From the NCBI RefSeq assembly GCF_003635045.1, contig NZ_RBXT01000001.1:1302001-1366000 (forward strand): DNA of 64,000 nt, read 5' to 3'. The notes beneath the pieces are model-generated. The model did not search any database. It saw only the letters and a list, made by a program, of their open reading frames with translations, and was not told the DNA's origin. Source of the DNA: Terracoccus luteus (GTDB taxonomy: Bacteria; Actinomycetota; Actinomycetes; Actinomycetales; Dermatophilaceae). The position numbers and the translations under genes are program-made. The stretch's first letter is position 1. Every line of letters starts with the position of its first letter. Positions 49,755-58,558 of this stretch are shown here, in pieces.

Positions 49755-51143
49755 GTGAACACGAGCCCCACGACCGCGCCCGCCGACCGCGTCGCGGCCG
49801 ACGGACAGCAGGCCCTCGCCGACCTCACGGCGGCCGCGACCGCGCTCGAGGCGGCGCAGCAGCCGAGCTGGCCCGACACGGCCGCCCTGGGTGAGGTCGT
49901 CGAGACGCTCGGCTCCTACCCCCCGCTCGTGTTCGCCGGTGAGTGCGACATCCTCACCGGTCGCATGGCCGACGCGGCGGTCGGCAAGGCGTTCGTCCTG
50001 CAGGGCGGCGACTGCGCCGAGACCTTCGCCTCGGCGACGGCCGACAACATCCGCGACCGGGTCAAGACGATCCTGCAGATGGCGGCGGTGCTCACGTACG
50101 GCGCGTCGGTTCCCGTCGTCAAGATCGGCCGGATGGCCGGGCAGTACGCGAAGCCGCGCAGCTCGACCGTCGAGACGCGCGAGGGCGTGACGCTGCCCGC
50201 CTACCGCGGCGACATGGTCAACGACTTCGCCTTCCACGAGACCGCCAGGGTGCCCGACCCGCAGCGCCTCGTGCGGGGCTACCACGCGAGCTCGGCGACG
50301 CTGAACCTCGTGCGCGCTTTCACGACAGGCGGATTCGCCGACCTGCGCCACGTGCACGACTGGAACCGCGGCTTCATCGCCAACTCGGCGAACTCGCGCT
50401 ACGAGAAGATGGCGCACGACATCGACAAGGCCATGCGCTTCATGGACGCGTGCGGCGCCGACTTCGACGCGATGCGCACCGTCGAGTTCTACGCCGCCCA
50501 CGAGGCGCTGCTGCTCGACTACGAGCGCCCGCTCACCCGCATCGACTCGCGCACCGGGCACCTGTACGACACGTCCGGCCACTTCGTCTGGGTCGGCGAG
50601 CGCACCCGCCAGCTCGACGGTGCCCACGTCGACTTCGTCTCGCGCATCAGCAACCCCATCGGCGTCAAGCTCGGCCCCAAGGCCGACATCGACGAGGTGC
50701 TGCGCCTCATCGACAAGGTCGACCCCGAGCGCACCCCCGGCCGGCTCACCTTCATCACCCGCATGGGGGCCGGCACGATCCGCGAGGCGCTGCCGGGCAT
50801 CGTCGACAAGGTGACCGCCTCGGGCGCCACGGTGACGTGGATCTGCGACCCCATGCACGGCAACACCTTCGAGGCGGCATCGGGCTTCAAGACCCGCGAC
50901 TTCGAGGACATCATCGAGGAGGTGCGCGGCTTCTTCGAGGTGCACCGCTCCCTCGGGACCGTGCCCGGCGGCATCCACGTCGAGCTGACCGGCAACGACG
51001 TCACCGAGTGCCTCGGCGGCGCCGAGAAGATCATCGACTCCGACCTCGGCAAGAACTACGAGTCGCTGTGTGACCCGCGCCTGAACCACCAGCAGTCGCT
51101 CGAGCTGGCGTTCCTCGTCGCCGAGATGCTGGGCCAGGCCTGA
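49755..51143 (+). CDS. aroG: Class II DAHP synthase
   Basis: First enzyme of the shikimate pathway, condensing PEP and erythrose 4-phosphate. 462 residues, plant/actinobacterial type II. Conserved FVLQGGDCAETF (metal Cys) near 81, KIGRMAGQYAKPRS near 124, VGERTRQLDGAHVDF near 283, and CDPMHGNTFE (metal His) near 370. The order aroG - PASTA kinase matches Rv2178c-Rv2176. Confidence 0.97.
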   Translation: MNTSPTTAPADRVAADGQQALADLTAAATALEAAQQPSWPDTAALGEVVETLGSYPPLVFAGECDILTGRMADAAVGKAFVLQGGDCAETFASATADNIRDRVKTILQMAAVLTYGASVPVVKIGRMAGQYAKPRSSTVETREGVTLPAYRGDMVNDFAFHETARVPDPQRLVRGYHASSATLNLVRAFTTGGFADLRHVHDWNRGFIANSANSRYEKMAHDIDKAMRFMDACGADFDAMRTVEFYAAHEALLLDYERPLTRIDSRTGHLYDTSGHFVWVGERTRQLDGAHVDFVSRISNPIGVKLGPKADIDEVLRLIDKVDPERTPGRLTFITRMGAGTIREALPGIVDKVTASGATVTWICDPMHGNTFEAASGFKTRDFEDIIEEVRGFFEVHRSLGTVPGGIHVELTGNDVTECLGGAEKIIDSDLGKNYESLCDPRLNHQQSLELAFLVAEMLGQA

Positions 51144-51150
51144 GCGCACC

Positions 51151-52221
51151 GTGGCCGACCCTGCGGGCGCCCTGCGCGCCGACCTGCTCAGCGACACCCT
51201 GACCCGCCCGACCCCCGGCATGCGCACCGCCATGGCGCAGGCCGAGGTCGGTGACGACGTCTTCGGCGAGGACCCCACGCTGCGGGCCCTCGAGGAGCGG
51301 GTCGCCGACCTGCTCGGGCACGAGGCCGCCCTCTTCACCCCGTCGGGCTCGATGGCCAACCAGCTCGGGGTCCGGCTGCACGTACGCCCGGGGGAGGAGC
51401 TCGTGGGCGACTCCCTCGCCCACGTCGTGCGGGCCGAGCTCGGTGCGGCCGCGGTGCTCTCGGGCATCTCGTCGCGCACGTGGGTCGCCGAGAAGGGCCG
51501 CTTCCGCTCGGCCGACGCCGAGGCCCTCATGATCACGGGGGTCGGGCCTTACCAGGTGTGCACCGGCCTCGTCGTCGTCGAGAACACCCACAACTTCGGC
51601 GGCGGCACCGTGCAGTCGCTCGACGAGATCCGTCGGGCCCGCGCCGTCACCCGGGAGCGTGGCGTCGCCATGCACCTCGACGGGGCACGGCTCTTCAATG
51701 CCTCCGTCGCCTCGGGCGTGTCGGTGCGCGACTACGCCGCCGAGTTCGACACCGTCTCGGTCTGCCTCAGCAAGGGCCTCGGCGCCCCCGTCGGGAGCGT
51801 CCTCGTCGGGTCGGCCGACGCCATGGCCGAGTCGCGCATCTGGCGCAAGCGGTTCGGGGGCGGCATGCGCCAGGCCGGGATCCTCGCTGCCGCAGGGTTG
51901 TTCGCGCTCGACCACCACGTCGAGCGGCTGGCCGACGACCACGCCCGCGCGCGCCGGGCCGCCGAGGCCCTCGCGCAGGCGGTCCCCGGCACGGTCGACC
52001 CGCAGACCGTCGAGACGAACATCGTCATCGCCGACGTGTCGGTGTCGGGGTGGACCGCGCCGCAGTTCGTCGAGGCGGCCCTGCTCCGCGGGGTGCGCAC
52101 GTACGCCGTCGGGCCGCGTGCGGTCCGGCTCGTCTGGCACCTCGACGTCGACGACACCGCCACCGACGCGGCCATCGACGTCATCACCGATCTCGCTGAG
52201 ACCGGCCCCGTCCTGCCCTGA
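51151..52221 (+). CDS. ltaE: Low-specificity threonine aldolase family protein
   Basis: 356 residues, PLP fold type I, cleaves threonine or allo-threonine to glycine and acetaldehyde. RADLLSDTLTRPTPGM at the start, FTPSGSMANQLG, HLDGARLFNA (PLP Asp) near 172, and SKGLGAPVGSVL near 208 with the PLP lysine. The GTG at 51151 is 7 nt after the aroG stop; no strong ribosome site, so coupling is possible. Confidence 0.9.
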   Translation: MADPAGALRADLLSDTLTRPTPGMRTAMAQAEVGDDVFGEDPTLRALEERVADLLGHEAALFTPSGSMANQLGVRLHVRPGEELVGDSLAHVVRAELGAAAVLSGISSRTWVAEKGRFRSADAEALMITGVGPYQVCTGLVVVENTHNFGGGTVQSLDEIRRARAVTRERGVAMHLDGARLFNASVASGVSVRDYAAEFDTVSVCLSKGLGAPVGSVLVGSADAMAESRIWRKRFGGGMRQAGILAAAGLFALDHHVERLADDHARARRAAEALAQAVPGTVDPQTVETNIVIADVSVSGWTAPQFVEAALLRGVRTYAVGPRAVRLVWHLDVDDTATDAAIDVITDLAETGPVLP

Positions 52222-52248
52222 CCGGCCCAGGCCCCTTTCGGCCGGTCC

Positions 52249-52290
52249 CGTGGAGGGTTCGCGTCGCCCCGGCGACGACGGTCCTCCACG
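52249..52290. terminator. Terminator hairpin between convergent genes
   Basis: Outer CGTGGAGG/CCTCCACG and inner CGTCGCC-CC-GGCGACG stems, between the aldolase gene and the PASTA kinase gene. Confidence 0.65.
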
Positions 52291-52313
52291 CCCCCGGATG
52301 CCGGTGCGCGGGG

Positions 52314-54326
52314 TCAGACGATGGTGAGCACGATGGTGCTGCCCTTGCGCACCGACTGGCCGCCCTCGACGCTCTGCACCCGCACGAGGTCGAAGAGGCG
52401 GCCGAAGGGATACTCCTTCTTCACGGTGAAGCCGAGGTCGGTCAGCGCCTTCTCGGCCTCCGCGACCGGCCGGCCGACGACGCCGGGCACCTGCACCATG
52501 ACGGGGCCCTTGGAGACGGTGATCGACACGGCGTCGCCCCGGTAGAGCGTGCCGTCGGCGGGCGACTGCGAGATGACCGCGCCCTGCGGCACGGTGTCGC
52601 TGTTCTCGTCGTCGAGGCGCTTGACCGTCAGGCCGGCCCCCTCGATGGCCGACACGGCGGCGTCGACGCCCTGGTCGCGCACGACCGGCACGGTGATCGG
52701 CTGGCGCCCCTTCGAGACGACGACGGAGACCTCGGTGCTGCGCCGCACCGACGTGCCGGCGTCGGGCTGCTGCGAGACGACCGTGCCGGCCTTGACCGTC
52801 TCGCTCCAGTCCTCGGTGACCTTGCCCAGCGAGAGCCGTCGCGCCGCAAGGGTTCCGGCGAGCGAGTCGGCCGTCGCCCCGGCGAGCTTCGGCACGCGGT
52901 AGCGCTCCTGGCCCTTCGACACGACGAGCCGCACGACGCTCTGCTTGCCGAGCTCGGCGCCGGCCGCGGGGTCCGAGCGCAGGACCGTGCCGCGCGCCGC
53001 CGTCTCGGAGAACTCCTCGTCGGTCTCGACGTCGAGGGACGCCGCCTGCAGCCGGCCGCTGGCGACCGGCGCCTGCTGGCCGACGACGGTCGGCACGACG
53101 GTCGAGCCGCCGGGGCCACCGGTGAACCACCAGCCCGCGCCGCCACCGCCGACGAGCAGCAGCGCCGCCACCACCCACGGCCACCGGCGACGCCGGGCGG
53201 GCAGGCGGTCGGGCAGGGCGAGCGCCGACGTGTGCTGCACCGGTGCCGGTCGCGAGGGGGCGTCGTCACGGTGGAGCCCACGGACGGGCCCGGTCGGGGT
53301 GCCGCCCGACGGTGGGGCGTACGAGCGCGCCCCGGTCGAGAGCACCGCGGTCGCGGCGTGGTCGTCACGCCGCCGGTCACGCGAGCCGGCGTCGCGGGCG
53401 GCGGCCGGCCGACCGGCATCCACACCGTCGCGGCCGCCCTCGGGCGCGAGCGTGCCCCGGGCGTCGAGGACGTCGGCGGGCAGCGAGCGGCGCACCGACC
53501 GCAGGGCGGCGAGCAGCGCTGCGGCGGAGTCGAACCGGTCGTCGGGCTCGACCGCGGTCGCCTCGGCGACGAGGTCGTCGACGGGCGCCGGCACCGTGTC
53601 CACGAGGCGCGACGGCGCCCCGACCCGGTCGTGCACGTGCTTGTAGGCGATCTGGATGGGGGTGTCACCGGTGACGGCCTTGCGCCCCGTGAGCATCTCG
53701 AAGAGCAGCAGCCCGGCGGCGTAGACGTCGCTGCGGGTGTCGGCGACGCCCCGCTCGACCTGCTCGGGGGACAGGTAGCTGACAGTGCCGAGCAGCACGC
53801 CGGTCTGGCTCGTCGTCGTCTGGTTCGTGATGGCGCGCGCGAGGCCGAAGTCGGCGACCTTGACCTCTCCGTCGCGCCTGACGATGACGTTCTCGGGCTT
53901 GACGTCGCGGTGGATGATGCCGGCGGCGTGGGCCGCGCGCAGGGCCTCGAGGATGGGCTCGAGGATCGCGAGCGACTCGCGCACCGTCAGCGGCGCCTCC
54001 TCGTGGATGACGTCGCGCAGGGTCTTGCCGTCGACAAGCTCCATGGCGAGGAAGACGTCGCCGCCGCTCTCGCCCTGGTCGAAGACGGCGACGACGTTGG
54101 GGTGGCTCAGCCGGGCGGCCGAGCGGGCCTCGCTGCGGAAGCGCTCGACGAAGACGTGGTCGGCGGCCAGGCCCGGACGCATCACCTTGAGGGCGACCTG
54201 CCGGTCGAGGCGTGCGTCGAGCGCCACGTAGACGGTGGCCATGCCGCCGTCCGCGAGGTGGCTGAGGATGCGGTAGCGCCCGTCGACCAGCCGGCCGATG
54301 AGCGGGTCCGCCACGCTGGACGTCAC
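52314..54326 (-). CDS. pknL: PASTA-domain Ser/Thr kinase, PknL-like
   Basis: 670-residue membrane kinase. Kinase domain (about 10-275): ATP Lys in VALKVMRP, catalytic HRDVKPENV near 137, VADFGLA. A juxtamembrane Arg/Pro-rich stretch, one helix ([20 protein letters not shown] near 385), then four extracellular PASTA repeats (about 410-670) that would bind peptidoglycan or lipid II. Context with aroG, an Rv2175c-like gene and metF matches mycobacterial pknL, though PknL itself lacks PASTA repeats, so the symbol rests on position. GTG at 54326, 6 nt after TAAACT. Confidence 0.85.
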   Translation of the reverse strand: MTSSVADPLIGRLVDGRYRILSHLADGGMATVYVALDARLDRQVALKVMRPGLAADHVFVERFRSEARSAARLSHPNVVAVFDQGESGGDVFLAMELVDGKTLRDVIHEEAPLTVRESLAILEPILEALRAAHAAGIIHRDVKPENVIVRRDGEVKVADFGLARAITNQTTTSQTGVLLGTVSYLSPEQVERGVADTRSDVYAAGLLLFEMLTGRKAVTGDTPIQIAYKHVHDRVGAPSRLVDTVPAPVDDLVAEATAVEPDDRFDSAAALLAALRSVRRSLPADVLDARGTLAPEGGRDGVDAGRPAAARDAGSRDRRRDDHAATAVLSTGARSYAPPSGGTPTGPVRGLHRDDAPSRPAPVQHTSALALPDRLPARRRRWPWVVAALLLVGGGGAGWWFTGGPGGSTVVPTVVGQQAPVASGRLQAASLDVETDEEFSETAARGTVLRSDPAAGAELGKQSVVRLVVSKGQERYRVPKLAGATADSLAGTLAARRLSLGKVTEDWSETVKAGTVVSQQPDAGTSVRRSTEVSVVVSKGRQPITVPVVRDQGVDAAVSAIEGAGLTVKRLDDENSDTVPQGAVISQSPADGTLYRGDAVSITVSKGPVMVQVPGVVGRPVAEAEKALTDLGFTVKKEYPFGRLFDLVRVQSVEGGQSVRKGSTIVLTIV

Positions 54327-54332
54327 GGCAGG

Positions 54333-54338
54333 AGTTTA
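54333..54338 (-). promoter_or_regulatory. -10 element TAAACT before PASTA kinase
   Basis: TAAACT on the minus strand lies 6 nt before the GTG at 54326; leaderless start likely. Confidence 0.5.
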
Positions 54339-54355
54339 CGGTGACGACCGACCCG

Positions 54356-54407
54356 GTCCCCGCATCCGGCCTGCCCGCGCGCGGTGGGTGGGCCGGATGA
54401 CGGGGAC
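54356..54407 (-). terminator. Terminator of LysM gene
   Basis: GTCCCCG-CATCCGGCC pairs with GGCCGGATG-A-CGGGGAC, 16 bp with one bulge, directly after the LysM gene stop and before the kinase promoter. Confidence 0.7.
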
Positions 54408-54411
54408 GGCG

Positions 54412-55431
54412 TCACATCGTCTTGGCGAGCTCGAGCACCGAGGCGACGTAGGCCTTCGTCGAGGTGAACATCCCGTTCTTGCGCACCGAGTAGAGGCCCT
54501 GGTAGTACGCGCCGACGGCCTGCTCGCGCGAGTCGGCCTGCGACTGCAACGAGCGCAGGATGAGCACCCCCGCGGTGATGTTGTCCTGGGCGTCGTAGAG
54601 GTCGAGCGTGCGACCGGCGAGCTGCGAGGCCCAGATGCCCGAGGTCGGCATGACCTGCATGACGCCGAGCGCGTTCACGTAGCTGACGGACCGCTGGTTC
54701 CAGCTCGACTCCCGCCAGCCGACGGCGAGAGCGAGCCGGGGGTCGACGCCGTGGCGCAGGGCGGTGGCGCGGATCATCGCCGCGGTCTGCGTACGGCTCG
54801 GTACGGCGGTGGCGGCGAGGCGCGCCTTGCTCTGCGCGACGGTGGCCTTCGTCGCGTCGGGCCACGTCGTCGGCGTCGTCGGCCTGGATGGCGCGGGCTT
54901 CGGGGGCGTGGGCCGGGTCGGGGTGGACGTGCCGGGCTTGGTGCCGCTGGGGGCGCCCGTCCCGGGCACGACGACGCGCTGGCCGATGCGCAGGATGCTC
55001 GAGCCGCGCAGGCCGTTCGCGCTCATGAGCTTGGTCAGGCTCACCTTGTAGCGGCCGGCGATGCCGTAGAGCGTGTCGCCGCGGACGACGGTGTAGACGC
55101 GCTGCGACGAGGACAGGGACGAGGACGGGGTCGAGGATGCCGGGGAGCCGGCCGGGGCGGACGACGGGCGTCCCGCGGTGGCGGGCTTCGACGGCGCACT
55201 CGAACCGGCGGCGGTGCCCGGCACGAGCAGCCTCTGGCCCGGGTGGACCATGCGGCCACCGTCGGCAAGGCGGTTCTTGGCGACGATCTGCGCCGGGGTG
55301 GTGTGGTGGCGCAGCGCGAGGTCCCAGACCGTGTCACCCGGTCTCAGCGTGATGGTCTTCCAGCCCGTCGTGACGGGGGCGACGAAGGCGTGGGCGGGCG
55401 CGAGCGCGACGGCGTCGGCGGCGAATGGCAT
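54412..55431 (-). CDS. LysM-domain lytic transglycosylase
   Basis: 339 residues. Two LysM peptidoglycan-binding domains (about 28-72: LRPGDTVWDLALRHHTTPAQI; about 114-157: VVRGDTLYGIAGRYKVSLTKL) joined by Ser/Ala linkers, then an SLT domain (about 225-335) with the catalytic Glu in GWRESSWNQ and LGVMQVMPTSG. Cleaves glycan strands. The N-terminus (PFAADAVALAPAHAFVA) is only weakly hydrophobic, so export is expected but the signal is poor. ATG at 55431 with GAAGGA upstream. Confidence 0.88.
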   Translation of the reverse strand: MPFAADAVALAPAHAFVAPVTTGWKTITLRPGDTVWDLALRHHTTPAQIVAKNRLADGGRMVHPGQRLLVPGTAAGSSAPSKPATAGRPSSAPAGSPASSTPSSSLSSSQRVYTVVRGDTLYGIAGRYKVSLTKLMSANGLRGSSILRIGQRVVVPGTGAPSGTKPGTSTPTRPTPPKPAPSRPTTPTTWPDATKATVAQSKARLAATAVPSRTQTAAMIRATALRHGVDPRLALAVGWRESSWNQRSVSYVNALGVMQVMPTSGIWASQLAGRTLDLYDAQDNITAGVLILRSLQSQADSREQAVGAYYQGLYSVRKNGMFTSTKAYVASVLELAKTM

Positions 55432-55610
55432 GAGGGTCCTTCCCGGGGGCCCCGGCGGCGAGCGGGGGCGGGGTGGGTGCCGGTCGCGGCAGCGGGTGGC
55501 GATTTGACGGGGTTTGTTCGGCGTGTCGGGCGGGGGGAGGGGTGGCGTCGCGGGCACACTGGGGACCGGCATGGTGGCGTCGTGACTGGTGTTGCCCTGT
55601 GGGGCTTTTG

Positions 55611-55659
55611 CGACAGTAATGCATTGAAGGTAAAGAGAATTGAATGACAGCGGCGTAAC
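55611..55659. promoter_or_regulatory. AT-rich regulatory island upstream of LysM gene
   Basis: In the 324-bp gap before the LysM gene, a 50-bp stretch is far richer in A/T than its surroundings. It has three GTAA words (55616, 55630, 55655), recalling MtrA-type GTAAC sites of actinobacterial wall-hydrolase promoters, though the spacing differs. The minus-strand leader to the LysM gene would be about 180 nt. Confidence 0.4.
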
Positions 55660-55714
55660 TCGTCGCTGACCTCTGCCTTCTTCCGTCCCACCGCACGGAC
55701 CGCCCCGACAGCCA

Positions 55715-55740
55715 CCGTCGAGTGGCCACGTCCCGACGGG
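55715..55740. repeat. Copy of the CCGTCGAGTGGCCAC word
   Basis: CCGTCGAGTGGCCAC at 55715-55729 repeats the word at 1214-1228 exactly, followed by the inverted half CCCGACGGG. It lies just before the Rv2175c-like gene. Confidence 0.6.
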
Positions 55741-55755
55741 TGGCAGACTGCCGCC

Positions 55756-56202
55756 GTGACCGAGAACGACGCCGCCCCCGCGGACCACCGCACCGACGCC
55801 AGCACCGACGCCACCTCCGAGCCGGAGACCGGCGGGCGCTCCACGACCGACCTCGAGACCCTGGTCGGCGACTGGCTCACCGTCCCGGACATCGCCGAGC
55901 GGCTCGGCGTCAGCCTGTCGGCCGTGCGCACCATGCTGGCCGATCGTGAGCTCATCGCCTCGCGCATCGGCCCCCGTCGGGTCCTCGCGGTCCCCGCCCG
56001 CTTCCTCACCGACGAGGGCCCGAGGCCCGAGCTGCGAGGCACGATCACCGTGCTCGCAGACGGCGGCTACGACGACGACGAGGCCATCACGTGGCTCTAC
56101 ACGCCCGACTCCACGCTGCCGGTCGAGGGTGCGCCCATCGACGCCATGTGGGCGGGGTTCAAGACCGAGGTGCGCCGGCGCGCCCAGGAGCTCGCCTTCT
56201 GA
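55756..56202 (+). CDS. Rv2175c-family DNA-binding protein
   Basis: 148 residues: a Thr/Asp-rich N-terminus (about 1-35), a winged helix-turn-helix (WLTVPDIAERLGVSLSAVRTMLADREL), then a family C-terminal domain (DEAITWLYTPDSTLPVEGAPIDAM). The mycobacterial homologue binds DNA and is phosphorylated by PknL on an N-terminal Thr. Thr residues are plentiful here in the same region. The PASTA kinase lies 1.4 kb away. GTG at 55756, 6 nt after CAGACT. Confidence 0.88.
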   Translation: MTENDAAPADHRTDASTDATSEPETGGRSTTDLETLVGDWLTVPDIAERLGVSLSAVRTMLADRELIASRIGPRRVLAVPARFLTDEGPRPELRGTITVLADGGYDDDEAITWLYTPDSTLPVEGAPIDAMWAGFKTEVRRRAQELAF

Positions 56203-56224
56203 CGAGCCTGCCCACCCCCGCGAC

Positions 56225-56297
56225 CGGGTGGAGGTGTTCCGCGACCACCACCGGTCGCGCTTCACCTCCACCCGCACGACGCGTCCACCTCCACCCG
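56225..56297. repeat. Hairpin CGGGTGGAGGTG/CACCTCCACCCG with extra copy
   Basis: CGGGTGGAGGTG (56225-56236) pairs with 56263-56274; inside, CGCGACC pairs with GGTCGCG around a 6-nt loop. A further direct copy CCACCTCCACCCG lies at 56285-56297. A second small hairpin follows at 56306-56326. Located between convergent genes, so it may act as terminator. Confidence 0.7.
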
Positions 56298-56355
56298 TGA
56301 GGGCCAGGGTCCGGCATCCGGGCCCTCAGCGACTGAGCGGTGGCTCGGCCCGGGC

Positions 56356-57450
56356 TCAGGTGTGGCGAGCGGTGGAGACGCCGACGAGGTCGTCGAGCAC
56401 GTCGAGGGCCTCGCGGTCGAAGCACCCGGTTGTGTCGGCGCGGCGCACCGCGTCGTGGGCCTGGTCGGCGAGGTTGCTGATGAGCGACTCGACCTGCCCG
56501 ACCGCCCCGGAGGTGACCATCACCTCGCGGATGCGCGCGATGACGTCGGAGTCGAGGTCGTCGCGCCCGAGGCTTGTCTCGACGAGCTCGCGGTCGGCGG
56601 GGGAGGCGGCGTCGAGGGCCAGCGCGACGAGCACCGTCAGCTTGCCCTCGCGCAGGTCGTCACCGGCCGGCTTGCCCGTCGCCTCGGGGTCGCCGAAGAC
56701 GCCGAGCAGGTCGTCGCGCAGCTGGAAGGCCTCGCCGAGCGCGAGCCCGTAGTCGGACAGCGGCCCGGTGTCGGCCTGCTCGACCCCGCCGACGAGGGCG
56801 CCGATGAGCAACGGGTGCTCGATCGTGTACTTCGCGCTCTTGAAGCGGATCACCTTGCGGGCCGAGGCGACCCGCTCGTCGAGGGTCAGCCCGTCCCAGC
56901 CGCGGGCGGCCTCGAGCAGGTCGAGGAACTGCCCGCCCATGAGCTGGGTGCGCATCCCGTCGAAGAGCACCCGGCCACGGTCGAGCTCGGTCGTCGGCAG
57001 GCCGCACCGGGCGTAGAGCTGGTCGCACCAGACGAGGCACAGGTCACCGGCGAGGATCGCGGCGCCCTCACCGAACCGGTCGGCGTCGCCGCGCCAGCCC
57101 CGCTCGGCGTGCACGGCGGCCACGCGACGGTGCGCGGACGGCATCCCCCTGCGGGTGTCGCTGCGGTCCATGACGTCGTCGTGCAGCAGCGCGGCGCCCT
57201 GGAAGAACTCCATGCTCGCGGCGAGGCGCACGAGCGCCTCGGAGTCGGGCCCGCCCGCCGCGCGGTAGCCCCAGTAGAGGAAGCCGGCCCGCAGGCCCTT
57301 GCCACCCTGCAACAGCCCGGACACGGCGTTCGTCAGGGGCGCGACCTCGTCGCCGATGCGTCCGAGCAGCGCACTGCCCTCGACGATCTCGGCGTCGATG
57401 GCCTGTTGCACCCGGGCGCGCAGGGCCACGAGGTCGGTGGGGCGGTGCAC
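56356..57450 (-). CDS. idsA: Polyprenyl diphosphate synthase
   Basis: 364-residue trans-prenyltransferase making geranylgeranyl- or longer prenyl diphosphates (menaquinone tail, carotenoid or lipid carriers). First Asp motif LLHDDVMD near 92, second LRDDLLGVFGD near 249, KGLRAGFLYWG near 51. The first motif has DDVMD, the short form. GTG at 57450 follows GATGGAGG; a TTG at 57477 is in frame but less likely. Product length cannot be read by eye. Confidence 0.92.
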   Translation of the reverse strand: MHRPTDLVALRARVQQAIDAEIVEGSALLGRIGDEVAPLTNAVSGLLQGGKGLRAGFLYWGYRAAGGPDSEALVRLAASMEFFQGAALLHDDVMDRSDTRRGMPSAHRRVAAVHAERGWRGDADRFGEGAAILAGDLCLVWCDQLYARCGLPTTELDRGRVLFDGMRTQLMGGQFLDLLEAARGWDGLTLDERVASARKVIRFKSAKYTIEHPLLIGALVGGVEQADTGPLSDYGLALGEAFQLRDDLLGVFGDPEATGKPAGDDLREGKLTVLVALALDAASPADRELVETSLGRDDLDSDVIARIREVMVTSGAVGQVESLISNLADQAHDAVRRADTTGCFDREALDVLDDLVGVSTARHT

Positions 57451-57550
57451 GGGTGGGCCTCCATCGCGTCGGGACAACGCGGCCCAGCCTACTGGGGCGA
57501 CGCACCCGCCCGGCCCTCGGTCGCGCCGGTGCCCGGCCCCGCGCGCGACC

Positions 57551-57556
57551 TAGAGT
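57551..57556 (+). promoter_or_regulatory. -10 element TAGAGT before metF
   Basis: TAGAGT lies 6 nt before the metF ATG; leaderless start likely. Confidence 0.5.
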
Positions 57557-57562
57557 GGTCGC

Positions 57563-58471
57563 ATGGCACACGGCACGGCATCCTCGATGGTGCGGGCGGA
57601 GCGCTTCACCCGCTCGATCCCCGAGATGGTGCAGGCCGACGCCCCGACGTTCAGCTTCGAGTTCTTCCCACCCAAGGACGACGCCGCGGCGACGACGCTG
57701 TGGGAGGCGATCCGGCGGCTCGAGAAGCTCTCGCCGAGCTTCGTGTCGATCACGTACGGCGCCGGCGGCACGACGCGCGACCGCACCGTGCGGCTGACCC
57801 AGCGGGTGCTCGAGTCGACCTCGCTCACGCCGCTGGCCCACCTCACCTGCGTCGGGCACTCGCGCGACGAGCTGCGCCGCGTCGTCGGGCAGTACGCGGC
57901 GGCGGGTGTGCACAACATCCTCGCCCTGCGCGGTGACCCGCAGGGTGGTCTCGGTGAGCCGTGGACCCCTCACCCCGAGGGCTTCGACCACGCCGACGAG
58001 CTCGTCGCGTTCATCCGCTCGCTCGGCGACTTCACCGTCGGCGTCGCGGCCTTCCCCGACGGGCACCCCGAGTCGCGCGGCGTGGCCGACGACGCCGAGG
58101 CGCTCGTGCGCAAGGAGCGCGCCGGCGCCGGCTTCGCCGTGACGCAGATGGTGTTCGACGTCGAGAACTACCTGCGGCTGCGCGACGAGGTGGCCCGCCG
58201 GGGCTCCAGCCTGCCCGTCATCCCCGCGATCATGCCGATCACCAACGCCCGTCAGGTCGTGCGCATGGCCGAGCTCGCCGGCCAGCCGATGCCGACCGCC
58301 GTCACCGACCGCCTCGGGCGGGCCGGTGACGACCCCGCCGCGGTGCGCGCCGAGGGGCTCGCCATCGCCACCGAGTCGTCACGGCGGCTGCTCGACGAGG
58401 GCGCACCCGGCATCCACTTCATCACGATGAACCGGTCGTCGGCGACGCTCGAGGTCTTCGGCAACCTCTGA
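57563..58471 (+). CDS. metF: Methylenetetrahydrofolate reductase
   Basis: FAD enzyme reducing 5,10-methylene-THF to 5-methyl-THF for methionine synthesis. 302 residues, one barrel. FSFEFFPPKDD (catalytic Glu) near 30, YGAGGTTRDRT near 65, LALRGDPQGG near 119, and the C-terminal GIHFITMNRS. Some actinobacterial members use F420 or NADH; the cofactor cannot be decided here. Confidence 0.94.
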   Translation: MAHGTASSMVRAERFTRSIPEMVQADAPTFSFEFFPPKDDAAATTLWEAIRRLEKLSPSFVSITYGAGGTTRDRTVRLTQRVLESTSLTPLAHLTCVGHSRDELRRVVGQYAAAGVHNILALRGDPQGGLGEPWTPHPEGFDHADELVAFIRSLGDFTVGVAAFPDGHPESRGVADDAEALVRKERAGAGFAVTQMVFDVENYLRLRDEVARRGSSLPVIPAIMPITNARQVVRMAELAGQPMPTAVTDRLGRAGDDPAAVRAEGLAIATESSRRLLDEGAPGIHFITMNRSSATLEVFGNL

Positions 58472-58479
58472 GCGGTCAC

Positions 58480-58533
58480 GGTGGACGCGGTGGACGCGGT
58501 GGACGGGGCGGTCGCGGCGGTCGCGGCGGTCGC
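58480..58533. repeat. Two abutting 9-bp tandem triplets
   Basis: GGTGGACG(C/G) three times (58480-58506), then GGCGGTCGC three times (58507-58533), between metF and the DUF4126 gene. Confidence 0.85.
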
Positions 58534-58558
58534 ACGCGACGGGTGCCGGTGGGCGGGC

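Noticed and set aside
55432-55620. c-di-AMP (ydaO) riboswitch upstream of the LysM gene
   Set aside because: Position would fit, but I could not find the conserved aptamer core by eye; left as a structured-leader suggestion only.
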